A stretch of 18,230 nt of DNA from Pseudomonadota bacterium (GTDB lineage: Bacteria; Myxococcota_A; Polyangia; Polyangiales; Ga0077539), in contig JAEYZO010000657.1 of the NCBI GenBank assembly GCA_023428035.1, positions 1 through 18,230 on the forward strand, written 5' to 3'. The translations under genes and the position numbers were made by a program. Shown here piece by piece: positions 1-6,390 of this stretch (positions are counted from its first letter, which is position 1; every line of letters begins with the position of its first letter). A model generated the notes under the pieces. The model saw nothing but the letters and a program-made list of their open reading frames with translations, was not told the origin of the DNA and did no database searches.

Positions 1-321
1 GACCCGCGCCGCGCCGAGTCGGTGAGTCGCGGAGCGGCCCTCGCTCGACGCGGAGACCCCGCGCGGCGCGTGCCCGCGTGCGTGGGCTGCCACGGACCGA
101 GGGAGGGCGCGCGCAACCCGCGCTACCCCACGCTCACGGGGCAGCACGCAGGGCAGCTCGGGCTCCAGCTACGGCTCTTTCGCCGGGGGCTCCGCGGGGG
201 CACCGATCACGCGGGCTTGATGCTCCGCGCGGCGCGGGGGCTGACCGACGGCGACGCGCTCGACCTCGCGCGCTACTACGCCACGCTGCCGCCGGCGACC
301 GCGGTACCCTCGCGGCCCTGA
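1..321 (+). CDS. c-type cytochrome, C-terminal part (5' end outside window)
   Basis: Periplasmic electron carrier. The frame is open from base 1, so the gene starts upstream; the GTG at 22 need not be its start. A CxxCH heme-attachment motif (CVGCH) is encoded at 79-93. It is followed by a pattern typical of small class I cytochromes of the c4/c553 type: P-x-L-x-G-Q, a QL-x-L-F-R-x-G helix, a Met (in GLML) placed to be the distal heme ligand, and a final LTDGDALDLARYYATL helix. Only about 106 residues are visible, so a second heme domain upstream, as in cytochrome c4, cannot be excluded. The stop codon overlaps the next gene's ATG (TGATG), which suggests translational coupling. Assignment to class I cytochrome c is firm; the redox partner is unknown. 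Confidence 0.85.
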   Translation, partial: DPRRAESVSRGAALARRGDPARRVPACVGCHGPREGARNPRYPTLTGQHAGQLGLQLRLFRRGLRGGTDHAGLMLRAARGLTDGDALDLARYYATLPPATAVPSRP

Positions 322-956
322 TGCAAGCCTTCACCGCCTACGCCGCCGCCACCGCGGTCACCGTCGCGCTAATGATCGAGTCCGAGCGGCGCGGGAGCGT
401 CGCGGTGTGGGCGCTCAAGCCCGTCGCGTCGATGGGCTTCATCCTCGCGGCGGTGACCGCGGGGGCGACGGGCTCGGCCTTCGGGGTCGCCGTGCTGGTC
501 GGGCTCGCGCTCTCGTGGTGGGGAGACGTGCTCCTGCTCTCGCGCGAGCGCTGGCCCTTCCTCGCGGGGCTCGGGGCGTTCTTGCTGGCGCACGTCGCGT
601 ACGCGGTGGCCTTCCTGATCCGCGGGGTGGATTGGGCCTACGCCTTCAGCGCGCTCGCGCTGCTCGCCCCCGTCGCGGCGCTGATCGGCAGGGGGCTGGA
701 CGGGTCGGTGCCCGCGCCGATGCGCGTCCCGGTGAGGGTCTACACCGCGGTCATCACGGTGATGGTGGCGCTCGCGGTGGGCACCGCGGGGGAGCGCGGC
801 GGCTGGTGGATCGTCGCGGGCGCCGTGATGTTCTACCTGTCGGACCTGTCGGTGGCGCTCGACCGCTTCGTGTCCCCGGGGTGGAAGAACAAGCTGTGGG
901 GGTGGCCGCTGTACTACGGCGCGCAGCTCGTCCTCGCGTGGTGCGCGGGGCGGTAG
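321..956 (+). CDS. YhhN/TMEM86 family membrane protein (putative lysoplasmalogenase)
   Basis: Integral membrane protein of 211 residues, the usual size for the family, with about seven to eight hydrophobic segments. Family landmarks are visible: the SWWGDVLLL motif around residues 65-73, followed by FLAGLGAFLLAHVAYAVAF, then MFYLSDLSVALDRF around 160-173, and a C-terminal WPLYYGAQLVLAW segment. The Asp residues in WGD and LSD are the conserved polar positions. Eukaryotic TMEM86 members hydrolyse lysoplasmalogen; many bacterial members are untested, so the substrate here is inference. The ATG overlaps the cytochrome stop codon. The open frame extends further upstream to 78, but that part is antisense-like, arginine-rich and lies inside the cytochrome gene, so I take the ATG at 321. 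Plasmalogens occur in myxobacteria, which makes the family role plausible. Confidence 0.88.
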   Translation: MQAFTAYAAATAVTVALMIESERRGSVAVWALKPVASMGFILAAVTAGATGSAFGVAVLVGLALSWWGDVLLLSRERWPFLAGLGAFLLAHVAYAVAFLIRGVDWAYAFSALALLAPVAALIGRGLDGSVPAPMRVPVRVYTAVITVMVALAVGTAGERGGWWIVAGAVMFYLSDLSVALDRFVSPGWKNKLWGWPLYYGAQLVLAWCAGR

Positions 957-1016
957 CGCGCGAGGGCGGGTCGTCGTACCGAGGGCGCCGCGTAGCCGTC
1001 GCCGCGCGTCCGCGCG

Positions 1017-1364
1017 AGGGGAGGTTCGTAGCGGCGGGAAGGGCACCACACGCGGGCACCGCGGGTCGCCCGTCTCCACCACGAAGCCCGTGCCGACGGG
1101 CTGCTCCCCGAGGAAGGCCCCCACGATGTGCCGCTGCACCGTCGCCATCACCCCGCGGCCGAAGCGCGCGACCACGGCGGCGTCGATCCCCGCGGTCATC
1201 ACCCCGTAGGCGTTCCCCGCGGTCACGAAGGCGTCGACCTCGGGCATCGCGTCGAGCCGCCCCGCGAACACGCTCACCCGCGGGAGCCCCTCGAAGCGCG
1301 CGAGCATCGCCGCGCACGCCTCCGGGTCGGGGTGGAGCAGCAGCAGCGAGCGCCGAGCCGTCAC
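1017..1364 (-). pseudogene. Macro-domain (ADP-ribose-binding) protein, C-terminally truncated remnant
   Basis: From a GTG at 1364 the minus strand reads TARRSLLLLHPDPEAC, then a clear N-terminal half of a macro domain: DAFVTAGNAYGVMTAGID (compare the family pattern VVSPANSFGFMDGGID), a VARFG helix, QRHIVGAFLGEQPVGTGFVV and a strand ending in PRVVPFPPLRTSP (family: APTMR-x-P). The second half of the fold, with the Gly-rich PGLGTG-type loop, is absent in all frames I read before the convergent yhhN-type gene begins. The frame does not stop. It runs antisense through that gene to 369, giving an arginine-rich tail of no family character. I read this as a deletion that removed the 3' half. A functional short protein is possible but unlikely. 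Macro domains bind or hydrolyse ADP-ribose derivatives. Confidence 0.55.
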
Positions 1365-1372
1365 GGCGCCCG

Positions 1373-1378
1373 ACGGTA
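1373..1378 (-). promoter_or_regulatory. -10-like hexamer (TACCGT) before macro-domain start
   Basis: Read on the minus strand, TACCGT fits the TAnnnT pattern and ends 8 nt before the GTG at 1364. No Shine-Dalgarno sequence lies between. If real, transcription would start at or very near the GTG, giving a leaderless mRNA. No convincing -35 was seen. Confidence 0.25.
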
Positions 1379-1411
1379 TCAACCTGACGCGGAGTTCACG
1401 GTGAAATGCGC

Positions 1412-1480
1412 GCTCTGGGAGCTTGCCGATCGCTCCAGAGGCTTGCCGATCGCTCCAGAAGCCCTGCCGGACCGCTTGGA
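1412..1480. repeat. 20-bp direct repeats, left block (forward orientation)
   Basis: Two adjacent 20-bp units at 1421-1440 and 1441-1460 differ only in the last base (GCTTGCCGATCGCTCCAGAG and the same ending in A). A degenerate third unit follows at 1461-1480. The bases just before the first unit (CTCTGGGAGC, 1412-1421) can pair with GCTCCAGAG inside it, forming a hairpin with one bulge. The core CGATCG is itself palindromic. The period of 20 is not a multiple of three, so this is not a coding repeat. Confidence 0.8.
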
Positions 1481-1580
1481 AGCCCTTTTGGGCGCTCACA
1501 TAGACCTTCCCGTCGACGTCACGGCCCTGCCGGAGACCCACAACGCCACTTCGACGCAGAGAGAGCCTTCTCAGCCCATC

Positions 1581-1709
1581 CGGCAAGCCCTCCGAGCGAT
1601 CGGCAAGCCCCACCGCGCGATCGGCAGACCTTCGCCACCGCGCGACGAGCCCCACCGCTCGCGCGGCAGACCTCCACCGCCGCGCGGCAGACCCCCGCGC
1701 CCGCTCGCG
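1581..1709. repeat. Degenerate ~20-bp repeats, right block (inverted orientation)
   Basis: Successive units begin at about 1581, 1601, 1622, 1646, 1664 and 1685, with lengths of 18-25 bp and the shared start CGGCAAGCC or CGGCAGACC. GAGCGATCGGCAAGC at 1594-1608 is the exact reverse complement of the first 15 bp of each left-block unit (1421-1435 and 1441-1455). Units become more G/C-rich and less alike toward 1709, as in a decaying array. No constant-length unique spacers are present. Confidence 0.75.
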
Positions 1710-1715
1710 TACACT
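1710..1715 (+). promoter_or_regulatory. -10-like hexamer (TACACT) immediately before a start codon
   Basis: TACACT is close to the TATAAT consensus and ends 6 nt before the ATG at 1722. The intervening bases are only C and G with no Shine-Dalgarno motif, which fits a leaderless or nearly leaderless transcript. The upstream -35 region falls inside the degenerate repeats and shows no clear consensus. Confidence 0.35.
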
Positions 1716-1721
1716 CCGCCC

Positions 1722-2168
1722 ATGCGCGCCGTGCTCCCCCTACTCGCGTTGACCGCTCCCCTCCCCGCGATCGCGCACACGCCGCCCCCTCCCCCTGCTA
1801 CCCGTCGCCCCCCGCCTCCGCGCGTGCAGGGCCCCCGCTGCCCGCTCTCCACCGGCGCGGTCTTCGCCGGGCAGTACCTCTGCGCCCAGGGCTCCACCGC
1901 GCTCACCCTCCGGGTCACCGAGGTGCGCGGCGCGACCGTGCGCGCGGAGTTCGACTTCGCCCACCCGCCCACCAACGTCTCCGGCCGCTACACCCTCACC
2001 GGCACCTGCGCCGGAGACCGCCTCTCGCTCTCGCCCGAGGCGTGGATCCGCCAGCCCTTCGGCTACGTCATGGTCGGGATGCGCGGCGAGCTCCTCGACG
2101 GCGGCGCGCGCCTCCGCGGAGCCATCACGCACCCCACCTGCGGCGGCTTCGACGTCACCCGACGCTGA
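1722..2168 (+). CDS. Secreted small beta-rich protein of unknown function, four cysteines
   Basis: 148 residues. The N-terminus MRAVLPLLALTAPLPAIA is a signal peptide with a likely signal peptidase I site after AIA. A proline-rich stretch follows (residues 20-34), then a compact domain from about 36 to the end. That domain contains Cys 40, 54, 96 and 130, which could form two disulfides after export. The alternation of short hydrophobic stretches and turns (YLCAQGSTALTLRVTEV, VSGRYTLTGTCAGDRLSL, PFGYVMVGMRGELLDGGARL) suggests a beta-sandwich or barrel. I recognise no named family and assign no activity. I chose the ATG at 1722 because it begins the signal peptide; the open frame continues upstream only through repeat DNA. 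Confidence 0.75.
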   Translation: MRAVLPLLALTAPLPAIAHTPPPPPATRRPPPPRVQGPRCPLSTGAVFAGQYLCAQGSTALTLRVTEVRGATVRAEFDFAHPPTNVSGRYTLTGTCAGDRLSLSPEAWIRQPFGYVMVGMRGELLDGGARLRGAITHPTCGGFDVTRR

Positions 2169-2264
2169 CCCCCCCGCGGTCGACGAATTGCTGACGCAGA
2201 CGTCGGTATTTCCAAGGGTGCGCGGTGTGCGCCGGGACACCTACACGTCACGGCGCCCTCCATC

Positions 2265-2280
2265 GGTCACGGTTGTGACC
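2265..2280. promoter_or_regulatory. Perfect inverted repeat GGTCAC-N4-GTGACC, possible operator
   Basis: Two 6-bp arms separated by GGTT, about 75 bp before the lipoprotein start at 2355. The symmetry and spacing fit a dimeric regulator site better than a terminator, because no T-run follows. A partial further copy, GTGACCAC, lies at 2289-2296. The cognate regulator is not encoded in the window. Confidence 0.35.
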
Positions 2281-2338
2281 AGTAGGAGTGACCACGGGGG
2301 CGGGGAATCCCGGGCTGAGGCGTGCGTGGCCGGGGCGT

Positions 2339-2344
2339 TGCACT
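2339..2344 (+). promoter_or_regulatory. Weak -10-like hexamer (TGCACT) before lipoprotein gene
   Basis: It lies 10 nt before the GTG at 2355. The surrounding bases, GCACTCCGGTCATG, resemble those before the gene at 1722 (ACACTCCGCCCATG), hinting at a shared start context. Because the hexamer departs from TAnnnT, support is weak. Confidence 0.2.
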
Positions 2345-2354
2345 CCGGTCATGC

Positions 2355-3296
2355 GTGCGCGCGCGAAGCTTCTACTGGGCGGTTGTTGCGGGGGTGATGG
2401 GAGCTTCGATGGCGGGCTGCGCCGCCGACGAGCTCGACAGCGACGACTGGGACGAGTCCTTCGACGTCGAAGAGATCGCGATCTCGGGTCGCTGGATCCC
2501 GTCGAGCGCGGCGACCGCGGCGGGCGACCGTCAGAGCCTTCGGTACGACAACCCGCCCTCGTGGAGCGGCGGGCGCAACTGCGGCGGGAGCCTGCTCCCC
2601 GGGGTGCGCGAGCTGGGGGACTACATCCGCGCGAACTTCAGGTCGCAGACGACGGGCTACGACGGCTACGTCTGTCGGCAGAACACCGCCAACACCAGCC
2701 AGACCTCGGTGCACGGCACCGGGCGCGCGATGGACATCTACGTCCCGCTCTCGGGGGGTCAGGCCGACAACACCAAGGGCGACGCGATCGCCAACTGGCT
2801 GATCTCGAACGCGGGCGCGCTCGGCGTGCAGCTCGTGATCTGGGACCGCTCGTCGTGGAACGCGAGCCGCCCCTCGGGCGCGAAGCTCCGCTCCTACGGC
2901 GGCCCGCACCCGCACCACGACCACCTGCACGTCGAGCTGAACGCCGACGGCGCGGCGCGACGCACGGCCTGGTACCGCGACCGCAGCGCCGCGAGCGCGC
3001 CCTCCACCTCGTCGTCGAGCGGTGGGGGCACCGCCACGACTCCGCCGCCGCCGAGCACGGGCGGGTCGTCGTCGAGCGCGCAGCGGGTGCGGGTGAACAC
3101 GGGGGCGCTGAACCTGCGTAGGGGCCCCGGGACGAGCTACTCGATCATCACGTCGATGCCCTGCGGCGCGGCGCTGACGGTGGTGAGCGGCCCGAGCGGC
3201 GGGTGGTACCAGGTCGACTACGGCTCCGCCCGGGGGTGGACCTCGGGGAGCTACCTGCGCTCCGAGGCGAGCTTCTCGGCCAGCGCCTGCCGCTGA
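2355..3296 (+). CDS. Lipoprotein: M15-type (LAS) metallopeptidase domain plus bacterial SH3 domain
   Basis: 313 residues from the GTG at 2355. Residues 1-22 form a lipoprotein signal with lipobox SMAGC; Cys22 would be lipidated, and Ala at +2 favours the outer membrane. After an acidic linker comes a D-Ala-D-Ala carboxypeptidase/ARB_07466-like domain. SVHGTGRAMDIYVP (118-131) supplies His120 and Asp127, and HPHHDHLHVEL (185-195) supplies the remaining zinc-site motif with Asp189, His190 and His192. A Ser/Pro/Gly linker (210-242) leads to an SH3b domain (245-302) with the typical LNLRRGPGTSY start and a WYQVDYG...GWTSGSYL end. The likely role is cleavage or remodelling of peptidoglycan peptides at the cell surface. 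An ATG at 2351 is out of frame, and a GTG at 2322 in frame would put charged residues before the signal. The last 33 bp recur near 17060. Confidence 0.85.
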   Translation: MRARSFYWAVVAGVMGASMAGCAADELDSDDWDESFDVEEIAISGRWIPSSAATAAGDRQSLRYDNPPSWSGGRNCGGSLLPGVRELGDYIRANFRSQTTGYDGYVCRQNTANTSQTSVHGTGRAMDIYVPLSGGQADNTKGDAIANWLISNAGALGVQLVIWDRSSWNASRPSGAKLRSYGGPHPHHDHLHVELNADGAARRTAWYRDRSAASAPSTSSSSGGGTATTPPPPSTGGSSSSAQRVRVNTGALNLRRGPGTSYSIITSMPCGAALTVVSGPSGGWYQVDYGSARGWTSGSYLRSEASFSASACR

Positions 3297-3297
3297 G
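3265..3297 (+). repeat. 33-bp sequence repeated near 17060, copy 1
   Basis: This segment encodes the last residues of the M15 lipoprotein (ASFSASACR and stop). It matches 17060-17092 at 32 of 33 positions; the single difference is C at 3286 and T at 17081. The match includes the stop codon. Flanking sequence outside the 33 bp does not align by eye. Confidence 0.85.
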
Positions 3298-3323
3298 CGA
3301 GTGGTAGCGTCGCTCCCGGGCCA

Positions 3324-4502
3324 ATGGACCGCGGAGCAGCGAAGCGCCTCGCGCGCTACCTCGACGAGTGCCGCGCGCTCGTCATCGAAGAGATCCAGCG
3401 CATCGTCCCGGAGGAGCAGCGGCGAGAGCTCACGCTCTACCGGTTGATGCTCGACTACCCGCTCCGCGAGGCCAAGGGCCTGCGCCCCGCGCTCTGCGTC
3501 GCGACCTGCCGCGCGCTCGGCGGAAAGCTCGACGCGGTGCTCCAGTCGTCGGCGGTGCTGGAGCTCTACCACAACGCGTTCTTGATCCACGACGACATCG
3601 AGGACGAGTCGTGGCTCCGCCGCGGCAGGCCCACCCTGCACCGCGAGCACGGCGTGCCCATCGCGATCCACGTCGGCGACGCGATGCTCGCGCTCTCGCT
3701 CCAGCCCCTGCTCGACAACATGTCCTCGATCGGGCTCGGCCCCGCGCTGCGCATCCTCGAAGCGGTCGCCACGATGACTCGCCAGACCGTGCACGGGCAG
3801 GCCCTGGAACTCGACTGGATCCGCGACGGCGCGTGGGACCTCACGGACGCCGACTACCTCCGCATGGTGGAGCTCAAGACCGCCTGGTACAGCTTCATCA
3901 CGCCCGTCGCGGTGGGGGCCATCACCGCGCGGCAACCCCGGGAGCGCATCGGGCAGCTCTCCCGCTTCGCCCTCGCGCTCGGCCTCGCGTTCCAGATCCA
4001 GGACGACGTGCTGAACCTCCGCGGCGAGGAGGGCGCCTACGGCAAGGAGATCGACGGCGACCTCTGGGAGGGCAAGCGAACGCTGATCCTGCTCCACGCG
4101 ATGCGGCATATGTCGGCTGACGAGAGGTCCGAAGCCTCACGCATCCTCTCGCTGCCGCGACCTCCGCCGCCGGGTCAGGGCGACCTCGGGTGTGAGCTCG
4201 CTTCGCTCATCGACCGGCTCGAAGCGAGCGGCTCCCTCGACGCGCCGGGCGCGGCTGAAGCCCGCGCGACGCTCGACCGGCTCGACCCGGCGAGGAGGCG
4301 GGCGAAGACCGACGCCGAGGTGCGTTGGCTCCGGGCACGCGTGGACGAGCACCGCAGCGTCGACTACGCCGCGGGGGTCGCGCGCGCCGAGGCGGAGCGG
4401 GCCGGGGCGCTGCTCGACGAGTGCGCGCCGTGGCTCCCGCCTTCCCCCCACCGCGAGGTGCTGGAGGGTCTGGTCGGGTACGTCGTCGACCGTGTACGGT
4501 GA
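3324..4502 (+). CDS. Polyprenyl (isoprenyl) diphosphate synthase
   Basis: Condenses allylic diphosphate with isopentenyl diphosphate units to give a longer prenyl diphosphate. At 392 residues it is longer than the usual 300-350. Both Asp-rich motifs are intact: HDDIEDE (Asp90, Asp91, Asp94) and FQIQDDVLN (Asp227, Asp228). Also present are AKGLRP (Lys51, Arg54), the following RRGRPTLH loop (99-106), QALELDW (159-165), the ELKTAWYSF helix (183-191) and GKEIDGDLWEGKRT (240-253). The C-terminal extension (about 330-392) is helical and ends PHREVLEGLVGYVVDR. The residues before the first motif are small or Phe (NAFLIH), not enough to state product length by eye. The gene starts 27 bp after the lipoprotein gene and heads the isoprenoid run. 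Confidence 0.93.
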   Translation: MDRGAAKRLARYLDECRALVIEEIQRIVPEEQRRELTLYRLMLDYPLREAKGLRPALCVATCRALGGKLDAVLQSSAVLELYHNAFLIHDDIEDESWLRRGRPTLHREHGVPIAIHVGDAMLALSLQPLLDNMSSIGLGPALRILEAVATMTRQTVHGQALELDWIRDGAWDLTDADYLRMVELKTAWYSFITPVAVGAITARQPRERIGQLSRFALALGLAFQIQDDVLNLRGEEGAYGKEIDGDLWEGKRTLILLHAMRHMSADERSEASRILSLPRPPPPGQGDLGCELASLIDRLEASGSLDAPGAAEARATLDRLDPARRRAKTDAEVRWLRARVDEHRSVDYAAGVARAEAERAGALLDECAPWLPPSPHREVLEGLVGYVVDRVR

Positions 4503-4574
4503 CCATCGATGTCGTGGGGCGCGCACCGGTCGCGCGGGCCAGGGGCTCGCGATCTCCCTGAAGGCCAGGCCGCA

Positions 4575-5033
4575 GTGAGGAGCGCGGACTCTCGTCTCGA
4601 CGAGCTCCGCGCGGTGAGCCTCCGCATCGACGCGCTCACGCGAGAGCTGCGAGGTCACCTCGAGAAGCTGGTGGTGCCGAGGATCGAGGCCGCCGCGGAG
4701 CACGAGCTCGGCGAGGACTTCAGGCCGATCCGCGCGCTGATGGACCGGCTGCGGCTGCGGATCCTCGAGCACCCCGCGGCGGCGCAGTCGCTGTTCGCGG
4801 CGCTGGTGGCCGAAGGTCGGTGGTTCGCGCAGACCGAGGAGGGTCAGGCGTGGGCTCAGAAGCTCGAGCGCTCACGGCTGCTCGCGGGCTCCCGGCGGAT
4901 CTGGGACGCCCTCTCGCTAGGGATGATCGCGGAGGACTCCGACACCACCCTTCCGTCGGCCTACGTCGAGCTCCTCGCGCAGGCGGCGCGTCGTGAGGAC
5001 ATCGAAGACCGGCTGCGGGGGTACCGCCGATGA
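4575..5033 (+). CDS. Small helical protein of unknown function in isoprenoid operon
   Basis: 152 residues from the GTG at 4575, predicted almost wholly alpha-helical: DELRAVSLRIDALTRELRGH, then HPAAAQSLFAALVAEGRWF, LLAGSRRIWDALSLGMI and PSAYVELLAQAARREDI. No signal peptide or clear membrane span. I recognise no family. An in-frame ATG at 4509 would add 22 residues, but these (MSWGAHRSRGPGARDLPEGQ) are Arg/Gly-rich like non-coding frames. The GTG has a purine-rich GAAGGCCAGG stretch upstream, so I prefer it; the start is still uncertain. The stop overlaps the next gene's ATG by four bases (ATGA), so the two products are probably made together. Its place between prenyl synthase and lipid-binding genes suggests an accessory role in the same pathway (inference). 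Confidence 0.7.
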   Translation: MRSADSRLDELRAVSLRIDALTRELRGHLEKLVVPRIEAAAEHELGEDFRPIRALMDRLRLRILEHPAAAQSLFAALVAEGRWFAQTEEGQAWAQKLERSRLLAGSRRIWDALSLGMIAEDSDTTLPSAYVELLAQAARREDIEDRLRGYRR

Positions 5034-5341
5034 GCGTCCACGAGATGAAGCCGTCGTTTCGAGAGCGCGACCCGGTGTTCTACCTGCTGCTGGGTCTGCT
5101 CTCGTCGACCCGAGCCTTCACCTCCGCGCTGGGTCCGCTCACCGAAGACCCCGCGCGGCGCTGGGTCCACCGCGCGGGCATCCGTCGCGGCTACGACCAG
5201 CTCCTCATGGCCTCGCTGGGCCTCGTGTCGCTCGGCCGATCGATCCAGCGGCTCTTCGACGAGGGCCAGGAGATCGACGTCGCCGCGCCCGACGTGGCCC
5301 GCGACGACGAAGCGCCGGGCCTCGGAGACGTGCTCCGCTAG
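5030..5341 (+). CDS. Small protein of unknown function with amphipathic helices
   Basis: 103 residues, no recognised family. Two moderately hydrophobic stretches stand out: VFYLLLGLLSSTRAFTSAL (about 16-34) and YDQLLMASLGLVSLGRSI (about 55-72). They could lie on a membrane surface or pair with the preceding protein. The C-terminus is acidic (GQEIDVAAPDVARDDEAPG). The start ATG overlaps the stop of the upstream gene (ATGA), which supports both being real and co-translated. The function is unknown; context suggests a membrane-associated accessory subunit for lipid metabolism. Confidence 0.7.
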   Translation: MSVHEMKPSFRERDPVFYLLLGLLSSTRAFTSALGPLTEDPARRWVHRAGIRRGYDQLLMASLGLVSLGRSIQRLFDEGQEIDVAAPDVARDDEAPGLGDVLR

Positions 5342-5358
5342 CGCGGGAACGGGGGAGC

Positions 5359-6390
5359 GTGAAGGTCGCGGACGACGGTCTCTGGGTCGACGGTTTCCGA
5401 CGCTCTCCAGCGCGGCTGGGCGGCCGCGGCGGCTACAAGGAGTGGCAGCACTTCTTGTTGCACACGCGAGACGTCCACCTGCTGGTGAACTTCAACCTCA
5501 TCGACGCGCCGTGGGGTGACCGCCGCGACGAAGAGACCGGGCGCTTGATCGTCCTCGCGCGCCGCGACGGGTGGGACGGCGACGTCGACGAGTTCGACTC
5601 GGGTCAGCTCTCCGTCACCGCGGGCTCCATCGACGCCCGCTTCGGTCGCAACTCGCTGCGCTTCGACGGGCGGCGCTACCACGTCGACGTCGACCTCGCG
5701 CGGCGCCCGGTGCGGGCCTCGCTGACCTTCACCCCTCGCTCGACGCCGGCGGTCTCGTGGCACCAACCGCTCTCCGCTGACAAGAGCCTCTCGTGGCTCT
5801 TCATGCCTCGGCTCACCGCGAGCGGTTCGGTCACCGTCGGTGACGAGCGCTTCGAGGTCGAAGACGCGCCCGCCTACCACGATCACAATTGGGGTCACTT
5901 CCGCTGGGGCGATGACTTCTCCTGGGAGTGGGGCTCGGCGCTGTCGTGGGACCCGGCGTGCCCGTGGAGCGCGGTGTACATGCGCATGGCCGACCGGCGT
6001 CGCGCGCGGGTGCTCTGCCAGGGGCTCTACCTCTGGCGCGGCGCCGAGCACCGCCGGATCTACCGTGACGAGCAGCTCCGCGTGGAGTGGGAGGGTCCCT
6101 GGCGCGGCGGCCGCGCGCTCAAGGTGCCTCGGGTGATGGCGCTGTTGTCTCCCGGGGAGGGCGGAGACCTCCCGCGCGCGCTCACGGTGCGCGCGGGGGC
6201 AGGACCCGACGAGGTCACCCTGCGCTTCAAGCCCGTCGACGCGGCGGAGGTGGTGATGCCGAGCGAGGCGTCAGCGAGCGCCGTGGCCGCCCTGCACGAG
6301 TGCTGGGGCGAGGCCACGCTCACGGGTCAGGTCGGGGGGGAGCGCGTCGCGCTGGAGGGCCCGGGTGTCTTCGAGTTCGTCCGAGACTGA
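5359..6390 (+). CDS. CrtC/AttH-type lipocalin-like protein (carotenoid 1,2-hydratase superfamily)
   Basis: 343 residues from the GTG at 5359, which is preceded by GGGGGAG. The hallmark is PAYHDHNWGHFRWGDDFSWE (171-190); the YHDHNWG motif (173-179) is characteristic of hydroxyneurosporene synthase CrtC and related AttH-like two-domain lipocalin proteins. Upstream, many alternating beta strands (DVHLLVNFNLI, RYHVDVDLARRPVRASLTF) fit the first barrel. The C-terminal part (about 200-343) would be the second. In CrtC the enzyme adds water to a carotenoid double bond; other members of this fold are hydratases or cyclases of hydrophobic small molecules, and many are uncharacterised. The substrate here is therefore open, but a prenyl-derived lipid fits the neighbours. 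No signal peptide is seen. Confidence 0.75.
   Translation: MKVADDGLWVDGFRRSPARLGGRGGYKEWQHFLLHTRDVHLLVNFNLIDAPWGDRRDEETGRLIVLARRDGWDGDVDEFDSGQLSVTAGSIDARFGRNSLRFDGRRYHVDVDLARRPVRASLTFTPRSTPAVSWHQPLSADKSLSWLFMPRLTASGSVTVGDERFEVEDAPAYHDHNWGHFRWGDDFSWEWGSALSWDPACPWSAVYMRMADRRRARVLCQGLYLWRGAEHRRIYRDEQLRVEWEGPWRGGRALKVPRVMALLSPGEGGDLPRALTVRAGAGPDEVTLRFKPVDAAEVVMPSEASASAVAALHECWGEATLTGQVGGERVALEGPGVFEFVRD

Larger units (their letters stand above)
957..1721. other. Gene-poor interval with macro-domain remnant and repeat array
   Basis: No complete gene is supported here. Several long open frames cross it on both strands, but they give Arg/Pro-rich translations typical of out-of-frame reading in GC-rich DNA. 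The left part holds the truncated macro domain and the right part (about 1412-1709) holds the short repeats annotated separately. The final bases before 1722 carry a -10-like hexamer. Confidence 0.7.
2169..2354. other. Intergenic spacer before the M15 lipoprotein gene
   Basis: 186 bp without a supported gene. It contains a perfect short inverted repeat (listed separately) and a TTGCAC/TGCACT element near 2338-2344. No strong factor-independent terminator with a U-tract is visible after the preceding gene. Confidence 0.6.

Noticed and set aside
1481..1496. Hairpin AGCCC-TTTT-GGGCGCT as a terminator.
   Set aside because: The stem is short and bulged, no T-run follows it, and no gene ends nearby on either strand.
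1421..1709. CRISPR array.
   Set aside because: The 20-bp units are adjacent or unevenly spaced with no unique constant-length spacers, and no cas genes are present.
3295..3315. GAGCGA/TCGCTC inverted repeat after the lipoprotein gene as a terminator.
   Set aside because: The stem is only 6 bp with a 9-nt loop and no U-tract; the operon start follows within 10 bp.
2349..4109. A 586-codon minus-strand frame opposite the lipoprotein and prenyl synthase genes.
   Set aside because: Both plus-strand genes have clear families; this frame has none and a biased composition.
4509..4574. Upstream ATG start for the small protein at 4575.
   Set aside because: The added 22 residues look non-coding, and the GTG at 4575 has the better purine-rich upstream stretch. 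Kept as an alternative only.
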